Below, one piece after another: positions 46,699-59,769 of a stretch of DNA of 64,000 bases. Under the pieces are notes generated by a model that made no database searches, was not told the origin of the DNA, and worked only from the letters and a program-made list of their open reading frames with translations. The position numbers were made by a program, and so were the translations under genes. The DNA comes from Aphelenchoides besseyi. Taxonomy: Eukaryota > Nematoda > Chromadorea > Rhabditida > Aphelenchoididae. The number at the start of each line of letters is the position of its first letter. Positions within the stretch are counted from its first letter, which is position 1. The stretch covers positions 17,608,001 through 17,672,000 of the forward strand of contig JAMPIQ010000002.1 of assembly GCA_024699855.1 (NCBI GenBank). The letters are read 5' to 3'.

Positions 46699-47729
46699 CT
46701 GAACTGAACAGAAGGTAAATCGCTAGTAAGAGTATGTGCGGAGCAAAAGCAGTTTTCTTTTCAAATGCGCGGATTCCTGATTTTGGTCATAAATTGCGGT
46801 TTGCCCGTGGCCACGAATCCAACGGACCACCCGCGGTTTCAGCCAAAATTTACGATTCGGAAGGAAACGCATTCGGCTTCGGGAGGCGTATAAATCAAAA
46901 TCCAAAACAGTTACTGTTCGATTGACAGCCGTACACCAGCCCATATAATAAGTTTAAATTTGAATAAAAAAACTCTTGTATCCAGAAAACTTCGAATTTA
47001 AAAAACAACTCGAAGAGACGGCGTGTGGTCGAAAGTTGGGTAGAAGTTGAGACGACTTCTCCGAAGTGGGCAATTTGAAATGACTGATTGCGTTTTAATT
47101 GGCCAATATTTTTGGAACCAATGGGACGAGCATCACTATCGACTCGTCATTCTTTTTTTTATGTTCCTAGGATTAAGAGTTCGCTTGAAAGAATCACAGT
47201 GCTATCGAACGAACTTCTGTAGCATCTTGCGAATAGTCGAACGAAGCTCGTTTCTTCAAAATACTCTTGCTTGTGAATATCATAGTAATTAGTTTCTCTA
47301 GCGAAAACATCGTTTAGATTCAACTGTCGATTAAACTCGACTCTCACATAAGCCAACAAATCTATTTGCCTTGAAAGACTCTGAAGACGAACCACAAGCA
47401 ATGAATGTCCAATAAAATTCAATGCACTCATTTCTTGAGTTCGGTCTTCAGACTTCACCGTAGAAGGAATGATATCTGAGCAACTAGAGAAACTTCAGCT
47501 ATTCAACGAACCAAACGGGTTGGGAGCTCGTTGACTTATGAACTGACTCACTTTTAAGAGCCTGAACGGTTTTGATAACGGAGATAAGCCAATCTCAGCA
47601 GTTTACGCCTACAACTCTTGATCATAAAGTAACCGTTGATAAAACTGAGGATGTTTATCGGCTATGTAAGCTGATAAAACCACACGATTCAGATAACCAA
47701 AAAAACATCTTTTACTTCAAAAACACGTT
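46699..47729. other. spacer with two uncertain small frames
   Basis: A plus-strand frame at 46734-46925 (AKIYDSEGNAFGFGRRI) and a minus-strand frame starting ATG near 47431 and ending 47159 (about 90 codons, MSALNFIGHSLLVVRL...) have protein-like composition but no motif, signal peptide or splice context. I do not call either. Confidence 0.3.
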
Positions 47730-49006
47730 TCAAATTTTGCATGCTGCAGAATCGGAAATTAAAATCATTTGTTTTCCCGTTTTTCCTTCCATTTGATGCG
47801 CAATTCCAACAGCGAAATCTTCAAGTCGATGCGTTTGAACTGGAGTCGGTTTCAGTTGGCCGCGTACGATAAGCTCTTGAAGTTCCTCGAACATCTGATT
47901 TCGCTTCTCTCGATTAGCCGGATCTCTCAACCAACGTCCATTTGAATAACCAACGGCCTGTAACAAAACGATAATTAAGTTAGCAATAGGGTTTACCTTG
48001 AGATTCTTAAAGACTAACGAACCTGTTGAAAACTCGTGAGCTTGTCGCGACATGCCTCCTGAAAACGCTTATTACAAATTATTCCAACAGCCTACTTACC
48101 GTAAGTAACACATGTTCCGTCATTCGCTACTGACGCTGAGATCGCCAATGCGCTTCGACCACCGACGCCGTTGAATGCGAGTTTTATCGAATTGCCCAAT
48201 GAGGAAACCAACTTTCGTCCTTCGCTTTTAAACTCCGATTCCGTAAACACGTAGTCAGCGCCGAGACTTTTAAGTTCTTGACGAAGAGCCTCAATATTTA
48301 GTCGATCACGTACGATATTGATGGACTTGAGGTTCCAAGCTAGATGAGCGGTTTAATCGCTTTCAATTGCCCTTTCCACCAACCATGTGCTATCTGGATT
48401 ACGGCTCTTCCAACTCCGCTGTTGGCTGCATTCTGAATAACAAATTGACCGGGTTTAAGATCTTCGTAGAACTTCAACATGCAATAAGCGGTTGGAGGAT
48501 TGATCAACAATTGAGATGCGCTAATCTAAAATCCCGTCGATAAAATGACGTTCAAATTCAATAAGCAACCAAGTCAAAATCAGATCGAATTTTCACCAAT
48601 TGTGTCTCGGCAACCACTGCGAATTCCGTCCACGTTGATGAACCCAAAGACAGCACACGATCTCCGACTTCTAAACCATTCACTCCAGCCCCCAACTAAA
48701 ACAAAAGTAATTCACATTCTTTTCTGGTTACCTTTTCAATTCGACCAACACCCTCGGCTCCAGCGATAGCCGGCAAAGAATTCCTGATCGCATAGTTGCC
48801 TTCGATCAAATTCATGTCCAGCGGATCGATCGGAGCGGCTAACCATTGGACCAGAACTTCGCCGGATTTGAGGTCTGTGCTTACGGAGATAGTCTCCAAT
48901 TTCAAGACCTAAATACTTGAACAAACTCTCAAATGGAATTACTTACTTCTCGTGGATCTCCATAGTTATGATACCGAATAGCACGAGATTGAAGAGTTTG
49001 AGCCAT
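47730..49006 (-). CDS. trans-2-enoyl-CoA reductase (MECR-like medium-chain reductase)
   Basis: Exons are 49006-48947, 48908-48732, 48695-48597, 48525-48384, 48339-48100, 48058-47997 and 47957-47730, about 335 residues. The N-terminal GroES-like domain reads [20 protein letters not shown] and [20 protein letters not shown]. The Rossmann core has [16 protein letters not shown] (the NxxxSGVG nucleotide loop) and NIVRDR with the basic residue that favours NADPH. GGMSRQ and [17 protein letters not shown] complete the fold. In animals MECR performs the last step of mitochondrial fatty-acid synthesis, feeding lipoic-acid production. The ATG at 49006 leaves no targeting presequence. An upstream minus-strand stretch (49020-49190) is basic and Ser-rich in one frame but has no ATG, so either a further 5' exon is missing or the protein is not imported. 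The QNxxxS serine is present. Confidence 0.85.
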
Positions 49007-49431
49007 CTTCTCGATTTCCAGCAAACCTCTTCGACCTGTTCGGGTGTTCAATCGAACTGATAACGAAAGGAAACTTTACGCACTTCTTCTTATTTAGCCG
49101 ACTGAATGTTTCGCAGAGTTTTTGTAGTCCGTAGACTAGAGAACGAACAACCCTGAACCGATTGCTCGATTGCACTCCAAATTTTGTATCTTTAACTACG
49201 CAGACAATTAGTTTTGAATCTCTTGATTGGATTAGCCGTCTTCGTATTCACGTTTTTGTTTAGTAGTTTCGTACGGCCTTCAACACCACCACTACACAAT
49301 GCATACAGTTTACTCTCTGTCCGAAGACGTTAAAAATTAATTTTACACAATAGTTAATAATCGACACAAAGGACATGCCATTCTTTCTGATTCCACTCGA
49401 TAGTTCGCTCCGTTTCGCCTTATTCGCACGC
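49007..49431. other. spacer between MECR start and Rab1 end
   Basis: MECR 5' flank and Rab1 3' UTR. No other feature. Confidence 0.45.
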
Positions 49432-50470
<1,039 letters not shown>

Positions 50471-51893
50471 TTTGTACAACAAAGTCGACGGGAAGACGAG
50501 GCGTACAAGAGACTCCTACAAACGAAGAAAATCAACAAGCGAATTCGAGGTTGCTAACGCGCAATATCGAACGTTCAAGTGGAGACTGTTTTCGATGACT
50601 AATTTCTTCCGAACTAAAACCTCTGCAAGACCACGTCACGAGTTTGGTTTCGCAATCGAGATGCCAAAGAAACCAATGGAATGATGCGGCGGTCAACTTC
50701 AGAAATTTTCGCCGCGAATCGACGTCCACAAAATGAACCAAGTTGTCGTGAATCATCGCGCGAATCGATCGTTCGACCGCGTTTCTCGACGCGACGTTCG
50801 TTTTCACGTGATTCGAAAGAATCGACAAAACTCCAGGAATCGGACACAAAACCGGCAACCAACAGAACGCTTCTTGCCATTTGATGGTCATCGGTCTCTC
50901 GGTTTACGTAAACAAACCCAATCGATGCGGGACATAAACACGACCGTCGTGTAAGCGGCTTTCTGGGTGAAAATGAGACGCTCACGCAGACGTACAATCG
51001 AACGTACAAGCTGCCTTTTGAGCATCGGCAAATCGATCTTTCAACTCACAAAACGCGTCGTTCGCGCACGAACGTTGTGTTGTAGGAAAACGGCACAAAG
51101 CGAATTCTCAAAGTCTTCGGAGCGCGAATCGAAAAAAAGGTTTTGAGATGAAATTGGGACGTTTTCCAGGCGTTTTTACATGAACCGTTCAACGAGAACA
51201 CGAACGAAGAAAGCGCTTCACCAACTCAAAAACGACCGACCGCATTTCCCTTTCACGTCTGTCTTCCTCCCGCCAATGCGCACACTCCACGCGAAGAAAA
51301 CTAACCACCGCATGAAGCCACGTATTCAACACACGCACCAAATGCGCACATGACCGTCTACGTTTTCCCAATAGACCGAGAGGAGACGCAAAATGAAAGG
51401 ACGCACCACACACGCACACACGTTCCTGTTGATTTGCTATAAACTTCCCAGCAAAAACAACAAGAAGATTAACACCATCAGCGGACTATCTCGTTAATAG
51501 TGTCCTACCGAATCATCGAATCGTTCTAATCCCAGCATTGAAGTCTCCAATTACGATTGTAAACCGCAAAACGAAAACAAGAACAAAAAGATGAATGAGC
51601 GACACGACACACTTCCATCACAACTCCAACGGCTACACACGCCGTTTACCGCCGAGCACTTCGGATACACGTGTTAAAGTTGGAAAACGGATTTGAACTC
51701 GCTCATTAAAAGATGTTGGAAATTGACAGCTCATGTCAACGCTAATCATCAATGCCTTTTGAGCAATCAACATGCGAAAAGCACATTGACGAGTTCGTAG
51801 TAAATGTTTATTATCATATTGCACTGTACATAAGATCTATAATATGACCAGCAAAATGAAGAAATGAGATCAAACAAAAAACCCGAAGGCTTC
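50471..51893. other. CpG-rich Rab1 5' flank
   Basis: No gene supported. From about 50680 to 51450 it is rich in CG dinucleotides on both strands and opens long meaningless frames (up to 131 codons). Probably a broad promoter. The left-most part near 51850-51893 is the 3' UTR of the PPxY protein gene. Confidence 0.4.
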
Positions 51894-52448
51894 TTACTTT
51901 CTTTGTTGTTTTTGTCGTATCTTCGGCGGCATACACTCGTAATACAACTGATCCAATAGCGAGTCTTCGTAGGTTGGTGGTGGAGAATTGCCACTTGCCG
52001 GATGAACTAACGTCGTTGAATTGGCTCTTGCAGATCGTGAGTATGTTGGTGGAGCACTTGGATCGCGTTTCGGAGCGTAAGTCGAAGTGGCAACCGAAAC
52101 GGCGGCCGTACGTTTTCGCATGTTTCGAGCTTCTAAAATTTGTTCGGACTGTAAACTCAAAGCGTAAACAAACTCACTTTGAATTGCTCGAAAGTTTTTC
52201 TCTTGCAATCTGGCGGTTATCCGTTGGATCACTCGTCGGGTTCGTCGCATTTCAACGATCTTGTCCAACTCCCATTGTTTGCATTTGTGAATGCCGACGA
52301 GCATCGCAACGACCATTCCGATGCAAAATACGATGGTCGGAAGCACAATGGAGGTGACAATGTCCGGCGATGGAACGAAGTGTTGGGACGACGAGTAGGA
52401 ATTGGAGTTCATCAGTTGATCCGCTTCACTCGCTAAAATCGTCAACAT
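51894..52448 (-). CDS. single-pass membrane protein with two PPxY motifs
   Basis: One exon from ATG 52448 to TAA 51894-51896, 184 residues. A short Ser/Asn-rich outer segment precedes one transmembrane helix (IVLPTIVFCIGMVVAMLVGI). Then comes a basic, helical cytoplasmic segment (WELDKIVEMRRTRRVIQRI) and a tail with PSAPPTYS and SPPPTYEDS, both PPxY, the ligand of WW domains in Nedd4-type ubiquitin ligases. An internal intron-like stretch (GT...ACAG, 29 nt) would break the frame, so I keep it as coding. Small PPxY membrane proteins (the Ndfip and Commissureless type) act as adaptors that send cargo for ubiquitylation and endosomal sorting. That role is inference here and the family is not recognised. 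Confidence 0.6.
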   Translation of the reverse strand: MLTILASEADQLMNSNSYSSSQHFVPSPDIVTSIVLPTIVFCIGMVVAMLVGIHKCKQWELDKIVEMRRTRRVIQRITARLQEKNFRAIQSEFVYALSLQSEQILEARNMRKRTAAVSVATSTYAPKRDPSAPPTYSRSARANSTTLVHPASGNSPPPTYEDSLLDQLYYECMPPKIRQKQQRK

Positions 52449-53141
52449 TTTTGCTCCCTCGACCAACCGGGACGTGTCACGACGATAAAAGTAAAATTTG
52501 TGGTGGAAACGAGAACAAATTGAAAAGGACAAACAAACATAATGGTCAAAGAGGACGGCAAAATCAATAGAACGCTCGCACCAAACGAATTAGTTTCCAA
52601 AACGAATTGGCCATAAAATTCCCGTCGACCGTCCCCAAGATGCACTAATTCAATTTGACGGCTGAACACTCGGGAGTACAAAGGTCTTGTCTCATGAAGC
52701 ACTCAACTCCCAACAACTCGATCCAAATGTCACATCTGCAACATCTCGATATCCATGAGCGGTGCGAAAGTATCGACGCAAAAATGGGCGTTTGAGTCGT
52801 GAAAACGTCCCAGCTGGAAGGCGCCTGCGTTCAAGCCTACGGTCGCGTTTTTGGGGCGGCGGAGAGCTCGTCGTCGGACGTCGATTTCGCGTTTGGGATT
52901 CCGAGTTTTTAATCCAAATTCCCGTTTTTTAATTCATTTTTTTTCATTCGATTCCCCATAACGTAGTACGATTTTTGTCGGCGCCGTTCTTCGGGTTTTT
53001 GCCACAAAAAATCTCGAGTTTGTCGAATTTTTTTTAAGTTCTTGTTCAAACTCATTCTCGGATCAAACGTCGAGGAGAAAAAGCGAATTCGTGCACTTCG
53101 CTCAATTTCCATCGTGTGTTCAGTTTTGCGAATTTTAGGAA
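52449..53141. other. promoter region of ribosomal protein L8
   Basis: No gene beyond in-frame upstream codons of the PPxY protein. CG-rich near 52800-53000. An acceptor-like TTTTAG ends at 53138, three bases before the L8 start, so the 5' UTR is spliced. Confidence 0.45.
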
Positions 53142-54335
53142 ATGGGTCGTCGAATTCGTTCTCAGCGTAAGGGACGTGGCTCCGTATTCAAGTCCCACAA
53201 CAAACATCGTAAGGGACCGGCAAAATTGCGTACCATCGACTATGCAGAACGTCACGGTTACATTCGTGGCGTCGTTCGCGACATCATTCACGATCCAGGT
53301 CGTGGAGCGCCGTTGGCGGTTGTCAAGTTCCGAAATCAATACAAATACAAACAAGATAAGGAGTTGATTGTGGCCGCCGAAGGCATGTTCACTGGCCAGT
53401 TCATCTACTGCGGCCGCAAGGCTCCACTGGGTGTTGGCAACGTGATGCCCGTTGGTTCGATGCCTGAAGGTACCGCGGTGTGCAATTTGGAAGAGAAGCT
53501 CGGAGATCGTGGACGTTTGGCGAAGACTTCTGGTAAGCTCGTTTCTTTGTTTCGTTGTGAATGGCGACTAGGAACCAGTCGATTGAAACGAATGTCGTCT
53601 GGGCTGACATCACGCCGAAAGCAAAACATCGTGTATGACGGTCGCATTTTGTTCCTCAAACTCGAAGGCAATTTGCATCTCAATTCTACTCGACATTTCA
53701 ATTTCATAGAAATTCAGTTGATACCAACTTGATTTCAGGTAACTACGCCATCGTCGTTGGTCATAATCCCGACTCAAAGAAAACTCGCGTTCGTCTTCCG
53801 TCTGGTGCCAAAAAGGTCATCCATTCGTCCAATCGCGCCATGGTCGGTAAGTGATTGGTTTTTGTTCGAAGGCGACTAGGAACCGAGTAGTTGAATTCAA
53901 CCAAAACTACACGGGCTGACATCACGCCAAAATGGTCACGTGGCTGACGGTCGCGGTACGATCTCCGAAGTGGATCAATCGCAATACTACTCAACACGGA
54001 CACTCAAAAATTTCCGATTTTGGGGATCAAATTCACGATCTTCATTTTCAGGAATCGTCGCTGGTGGTGGTCGTACGGACAAACCAATGCTGAAAGCCGG
54101 TCGTGCCTATCACAAGTACAAGGCTAAACGTAACTGCTGGCCCGTGGTTCGTGGTGTTGCTATGAATCCCGTCGAGCATCCGCACGGTGGTGGTAATCAT
54201 CAGCACATTGGTCATCCGTCGACAGTCAAACGAGGAACATCAGCCGGTCGCAAGGTCGGTCTCATTGCTGCTCGTCGTACCGGACGTATTCGTGGTGGCA
54301 AACCGGAGAAGAAGAGCAAGGACGAGGCAATGTAA
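53142..54335 (+). CDS. rpl-8: large-subunit ribosomal protein L8 (uL2)
   Basis: Exons are 53142-53532, 53739-53846 and 54052-54335, 260 residues. [19 protein letters not shown] is the standard start, followed by [51 protein letters not shown] and the invariant peptidyl-transferase-centre segment [12 protein letters not shown] with its conserved His. In C. elegans nomenclature the uL2 gene is rpl-2; the eukaryotic name is RPL8. Both introns are about 205 nt, four times the usual size here, because each carries an H/ACA-like sequence. The reading frame stays open for some way into intron 1, which could mislead gene finders. Confidence 0.95.
53560..53698 (+). ncRNA. intronic H/ACA-type snoRNA-like sequence, L8 intron 1
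   Basis: The 5' hairpin has lower stem GGCG/CGCC, a pocket with ACTAGGAA on the left and GCTGACATCA on the right, and an upper stem starting CCAG/CTGG and continuing CGATT/AAT.TCG. The hinge AAAGCA fits the H-box form ANANNA. A second hairpin follows and the 3' end carries ACA (53693-53695) three bases from the end. Length near 135 nt is normal for the class. Ribosomal-protein introns are classic snoRNA hosts. Likely role: guide for pseudouridylation. I could not identify the target. Confidence 0.65.
53868..53999 (+). ncRNA. intronic H/ACA-type snoRNA-like sequence, L8 intron 2
   Basis: A diverged relative of the intron-1 element. The lower stem and both pocket strands are identical (GGCGACTAGGAACC ... 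GGGCTGACATCACGCC). The upper stem has different bases that still pair: CCG/CGG and GTAGTT/AACTAC. The 3' part shares CTGACGGTCGC-like and CTACTCAACA segments, with ACA at 53994-53996. Conserved pocket plus compensating stem changes are what selection on a guide RNA produces. The H box is less clear here. Confidence 0.65.
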
Positions 54336-54591
54336 ATTCCCGCTCCAACTCTCGATTGTTGTTAAAATGTTGTTTGATTTTCGAGTGTTAAACGTATTAA
54401 TTCATATGCTTGAAAAAGAAATTTACTTCGAACAAACACCAAACACAGAATTCAATGACTCGTTTTAAAACACATGGGAGGAAGAAATTCGGATGCGGCG
54501 AAAGTCTCAATTCCAAATCTCTTTAGATCACTTGTGTGCTATCATTTGGCCCGTTTCATCACGAGATTGCAAATCACTTTGCAGCTTTTGA
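54336..54591. other. L8 3' UTR
   Basis: Convergent 3' ends: L8 (+) and the membrane-protein gene (-) terminate within 256 bp of each other. Confidence 0.4.
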
Positions 54592-54928
54592 TCACTTTCG
54601 AGACGCGTCGTGCAGTGTTGATACACGAATCGTCGGCGAAACGATTGCCGTTGGCTGATCGAGTGCGTCGGGCGAGTCGATGTATTCGAAGTCCAAAGAC
54701 AGAGGATCGGATTTGGAGTTGTGAATAAGTGGGTTGTAGCTTGAGGACGTGGCGGTGGCTGGAAACTTATTGGATCGACCGTTTCTTCGTCTGCATCGAA
54801 TTCGACCACAAATGCAAACCACCAGTCCGACAACGATGGCGGCAAGAAGAATCAGGAACGTGAAGATAATTAACAGATGAGTTAACTCTTCACGATTCAA
54901 ATGCATTTGACCAACCACCGCAGTCTCT
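54592..54928 (-). CDS. 3' exon of a single-pass membrane protein, incomplete
   Basis: An exon entered after TTTCAG reads ETAVVGQMHLNREEL-type sequence, then a strong transmembrane helix (LLIIFTFLILLAAIVVGLVV), a CxC-Arg membrane-proximal motif (CICGRIRCRRR, likely palmitoylated) and a 75-residue cytoplasmic tail with FEYIDSPDALDQ, ending at a stop at 54592. The outer portion must lie upstream. A frame at 55220-55075 (KALPPKSRRNCAEISLALKK) could be part of it, but I could not match the phase. Confidence 0.4.
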
Positions 54929-57560
54929 GAAATTCATTTAGCTTAAACAACATTGCAAAACAAGGACTTCACGACGATACTAGAAAGTCAATTGAAATAC
55001 AATTGCAATGTTTGCATGACATTCAGTTAGAAGAACTTAAGATTATAAGTCTTTTTCAGGGATCTTATGCTTAAAAGAAATCTAATTTGAGAATAAAGCG
55101 AAAGATGATGACAAGTTGATAGACGGAGGGAAAGCCGAAATGAAATTTCTTCAAAGCTAAACTGATTTCTGCGCAGTTCCTTCGGGATTTGGGTGGAAGT
55201 GCTTTTTTGTCAATAAACTGCAAAAAAGGAAACCTGTAATGTAATGAAAACAATCGACGTATTTGATGATATTTGCCTTTTCTTTTCAATTACATGTGTT
55301 GAAACTCAATCAACGAACTTAAGTTCTCAGTTAACAGTCGGAGATTATACCGCAAAAACGGAAATAAGCGCGAATTGTTGGATGGGAATTGAAGGCCTTT
55401 GAGCTTAATTGGACCGTAGCATTTGCTTCATAAATAAGAAATCGGACGAGGACATGTCACGGAAGAGTATCAGACATGAATCGGAGAGTCGATACTGTAG
55501 TCGAGCGAATTGAAGAAATTTGTAATCCGGTGGTTGGTTTGTGACAAAATTACAAGTGAGTTTATGGTGTACAGCATGGAAGACGAATAACGTGCATCGA
55601 ACAGATCCATCAACGAGAATACACGACTTGTGGCAGAAGAAACGAAATTACACAAAAACTTCCAACACAAAGAACCTTCTTCTTTTAATCGCTTAGGTTC
55701 TGTAGGAGAAGGGGTTAAACGGCGACTTGTGAGTATAATTAAAGGCGGCACTTGAAAGTTCCTGTTCGATAGTTTTAACGCGTAATAGAAGAGCGACAAA
55801 AGTTCAAGACATGATGTCGAGCATTTCCTTGGTAACAACAACCCAATAAAGAGATTACCGCTGTAGGTGCCTTCAACGTAATTTTTTGCGAAGCAAACGA
55901 ATCCGACCGCCGGACAAAAACGCCTGGAGAGTCGCAGAGCATCGCCGAGCAAAAAACATCGGAATTTAAGGCCCGAAACGAAATGAGCTGCTCGCAAATT
56001 AGTCATGGCAAATTTTTGGTGGTTGGGCGAAAGTCAAAGTCTTGAAGTTTTTTCCAAATTTCAGTTTACTCGCGTCAACACCAATGACCGAACGCTCGTT
56101 TTCGCCTCAAAAACTCGTGAACTGAATTCCAATTCCTGAACGAAAACTTGTCTTTTAACCAAATGAAATAACACAGAAGGTGGTGTACTTCTTCAATACG
56201 AACGCATAAAACAAATGGGAAAACCGATGCACTATAAAGTTGCTTTCCAAACCAAACTCACGATCACTCATCGACCTCGTCGTTCGTGTCAATTTCGACT
56301 AAACGATCTTGTCGACTTCATAAACAGAAATTGATTTCCGATGTTGCAAACGATTTTGGAACGAACGAAACGAGTAAAAACGGGACTAATCCGATGGTCA
56401 GAATATGAGAAGAAAACCAAACGAAATCCCCTTAGCCGTGACATAAGCTCATGGCTAGAACGAAGATTAAGCGAAAAATTCCACAAACCAAAAATTTGGG
56501 CGTTTACGGAAAGTTACGACTAATCACCGCGACTACGTGATCGTGACCATTTCAAAGTGTTTTATTGTGTGCAGAAAGTCTCTTGACTTTTTATACTTCA
56601 ACAGATTACTTGCCACCTCAACATTATTCGTTTATCCCCGAGAACAAATGCGAGAGGAACGTTCGAAGAGTGATGAGTGAAATTTGGCGGCCACGAGAAG
56701 CGAAGTAAATCAAACGGAACGCCGTTTTTCATGTTTCTGTTCGATGAGTCTTTTCCGCCTGAAAACCGCCACTAAACAGACAAACGAGATCGTGGGAAAA
56801 GCGATATGCGGATCCGGGAGGTTCTTTCGGAGATCGGAAGACGATCCAGTGGAGTTCTAGGACAATTACAAAACTTCTGAAGGCCTGTAACTTCGAATAA
56901 GCAAATGAATTGAGAACTTTTGATGAGCCATTGGTTTCCGATTACGAACAGAAAGGACATTCAAAATGGAAATAGAACGCTCGTTAATAACAAGAATCAA
57001 ATGTTATCGTAAGTCTTAATTAGTAGATTTTCTGTTACGTCTACTGATTAGCAATTACTGTAACCTCTTCATCGAATACATACCAGGTTTTCATTCAATT
57101 GAAAGGTTAGAGGGACAAGTCGGTGGGATTCCACAAAAGCCGGAAATATTAATGAAAGGTCTGGAATACGAAAACTGCGCAGAATATTTGATTAGGGTGT
57201 GGAACACTAACTGATGGCCAAGCGGGAGAACCGCTTCCTTTCACTATCGCTGTCGAATCTAAAAATCGTCAAAAAGATTAATCGCACCATCTGATGCCAA
57301 CAATCCGTAGACTGAGATTGCCGTTCGTTCCGCCGATTTCCGCTCATCTCATTAGCTTTGTCTTCCTTCGGTCCGAGTGACCACTTGGACAACTGACTAT
57401 TGGGTGGAAGAGAAGTTAATGACCTCTGCGTTCTTGTGTTCTTATCATCGAACAGATTGCAGCAATTGCTTACTCGTTTATTAAGTTTTCGAATAGAAGT
57501 TGGTATTTAGATTGTTGAGCAGACGATTAGTTTAACGGAAAAATATGACAGCAATTGGGC
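54929..57560. other. region with one long unassigned frame
   Basis: A minus-strand open frame of 178 codons (56006-55470; includes SGNLFIGLLLPRK and SCLELLSLFYYALK) has patchy hydrophobic segments but no motif or clear signal peptide. It may be part of a multi-exon gene or chance. The rest, including 56100-57560, shows nothing I can support. Confidence 0.25.
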
Positions 57561-59769
57561 CTAATTCAACACTGCTGCTTCTTGGTTGTCGAAATACTGA
57601 GTCGGTTGGAAGTGGCGAGGCTTTCGAGTTCCAGTGTTCGATCGCTCGCGTCCGCCTAAACTTTGTTCCAACGGGAAGTTCGGATAAATGAAGTCGATTC
57701 CGGCGTATTTGCTGTTTGTTAACAACTCTCGGTTTAAAGGGCGGGTTTGAAGGTCTTGTTGATCGTACCAATGATGACGGATTACTGAGTTCACGTGATT
57801 TTCATAAACAATATGCCTCTTTACTTACCACCAGTTCGATCTTTGACACTCACTTTGATTTTTCCGAATTCAATGTCCGAAAAACGAATTAACAAGGTGG
57901 AACGGGGACAGTCGTTGAGAAGATGCTCGGCCTCGTCCTTCGCACAAAATCCGTAGATCAAACCGTCGTTCCACATTTGCAACATGTGCTTGTTCAACAT
58001 TTCAGCCAACTTGAAGAACCACTCGAAATAACTGAAGCCCAATTAGCCAACAGCTATCTTCTCTAACCCACCATACAAGTTTCCATTCGCCTTCTGTTGT
58101 TGATCCGCGCTTCAAACAATACTCCTCGGCTACTGGCAGCTTCCTAAACAACATATTCGATTTGTATTTGGCAAGAAAACGCACATAAAGTTGTCCAATT
58201 CAATTTGAGCGTTTGTATCCGGCTTCAAACGATGAATCAAATGATGCTTGATCTGAAAACCTTTACTAACGATTGTGTAAATCATAAATCTACGTTATTC
58301 GTAAATGGTTTTGGTTGAACCAATGGAATCGTATCCGTCGATTTCTGTGGTGTTTCCAAGATCGATTGAAACTTCATCTCCAATGCTGACGCCATGTCCG
58401 CGTAGCTGACTAAAGCGGGAGCTTCGCTTAGTGGTTTGCGTACCTGAATGTTTCTTCTTTAAACAAACTCAAGTATTTGAAAGTCCAGTCAATTAATGAG
58501 GCTAATCGAATACTTCCTCTTGTAAACTTACAAGGTCAGCAAACGAACGTTCCAGAAACAATTTTGCTTCAACGTCCGCTTTCGGTCCAACCAAAATAGC
58601 GAAAGGCAACGAAACTTTTTTGCCAATTAGCTCAATTCCATGTTTCGCTGTCATTCGCACATTGTAACACAAACAGTAACGTTTTGTAGCAACCGAATCC
58701 CGACGCAATTGTCCCTTCTTGGAGACGCGCTAAAAACCGCATTCATATTCGAAGTTTACCTACACATCACTTGCCATGTCGTCAAATTTGCTTGTCAACC
58801 CATTGATTTCGTCGCTGTGCAGCACCGAGCTTGGCGGTTCAATCAAAAACTCTTCGTTCTCGAAACTGAAAACTTCGAAGATCAGTTCAATGGTTTCGTA
58901 AGCGTTTACATCTCATGATAAGCGTTGCTGAGAAGACGTTTGGCCGTATCGTCTGTGATCAGATAGCATTGAACGGGCAGATTCTCCGAACTTTTGTGCA
59001 ATCCAAACGCCCGACCACCCAAGATGCGAATTTCGGTATTGAACCAAAAACGACTGCGTCGATGATTTTCGGCTTCACCGCACTTCACAACAACCGACGC
59101 TGCAAAAATGATTGTGAGCTTAAACGGATCTTCAAACTTACGTGGTTGCTTTGAAACGATGATCGAATAGAACAAGAAGTAATGAGCAATATGACGACTA
59201 CGCGAAAGAAACTCTTCGAAACCGCGGTTCGGAAACTGTTCGGCCAAATACGTGAGTCCGTTCAACGTTTGCTCCAACAACTCTCCAAAATACTCGAACT
59301 GAGTATCTATACTAGCAAGAGCCGAGTAATTTTGCTGTTGGGTCCACAAGGTTGCGATCGTCAATTTCTGCTGATGAATTGCCCAATTGCACAGAACATC
59401 GCCCATTAGATATTGTTTCTCATCGTCAAATGCCGCCAATAAGCTTTCCAGAGTTAAGCCAATATGCTGGAAGATTATCAGGCTCATGAATCGAAGCCAC
59501 CGAAACTCACGGAAATCAATTGCGATTGATCTTGAATACTAATGGTACCCGAAAAAAGCATATCGACGTCGTCTTTAAAGGCCTAGAACCGGCGAATTCT
59601 TCGTATCTATTTGCGTTCTATTCACCTGATAAACCTCGGCCGTAGCGTTGTGCTTCAAAACAAAAGCGGTGTCCATCTGAGCGGCCACCGTTGCGGGACT
59701 CTGCGCCGAAACCGTGGACGGCGAACGACCATCCGATTCGTAGTCCATAGAGAAGTCCGGGTTGTACAT
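57561..59769 (-). CDS. STAT transcription factor
   Basis: Eleven phase-consistent exons: 59769-59626, 59582-59511, 59466-59142, 59099-58910, 58865-58766, 58729-58532, 58443-58294, 58252-58185, 58143-58072, 58031-57829 and 57784-57561, about 582 residues. The coiled-coil region is short (GLTLESLLAAFDDEKQYLMG ... HQQKLTIATLWTQQQ). The DNA-binding region has VSKQPPSVVVKCGEAENHRR, FWFNTEIRILGG and SLPFAILVGPKADVEAK. The linker (YFEWFFKLAEMLNKHMLQMW) leads to an SH2 domain with the phosphotyrosine-binding Arg in STLLIRFSD. The C terminus has KYAGIDFIYPN and QYFDNQEAA; a Tyr there would be the phosphorylation site. STATs move from cytoplasm to nucleus after tyrosine phosphorylation. The long N-terminal domain of vertebrate STATs is absent, as in the nematode protein STA-1. 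Confidence 0.87.

Noticed and set aside
53533..53738. Reading L8 intron 1 as coding because the frame stays open
   Set aside because: Good GT and AG ends, exact continuation of the uL2 sequence when removed, and duplication of the same segment in a Rab1 intron show it is intronic.
54592..56006. Joining the 178-codon frame at 55470-56006 to the membrane-protein exon at 54592
   Set aside because: No donor/acceptor pair keeps the phase, and no bridging exon was found.
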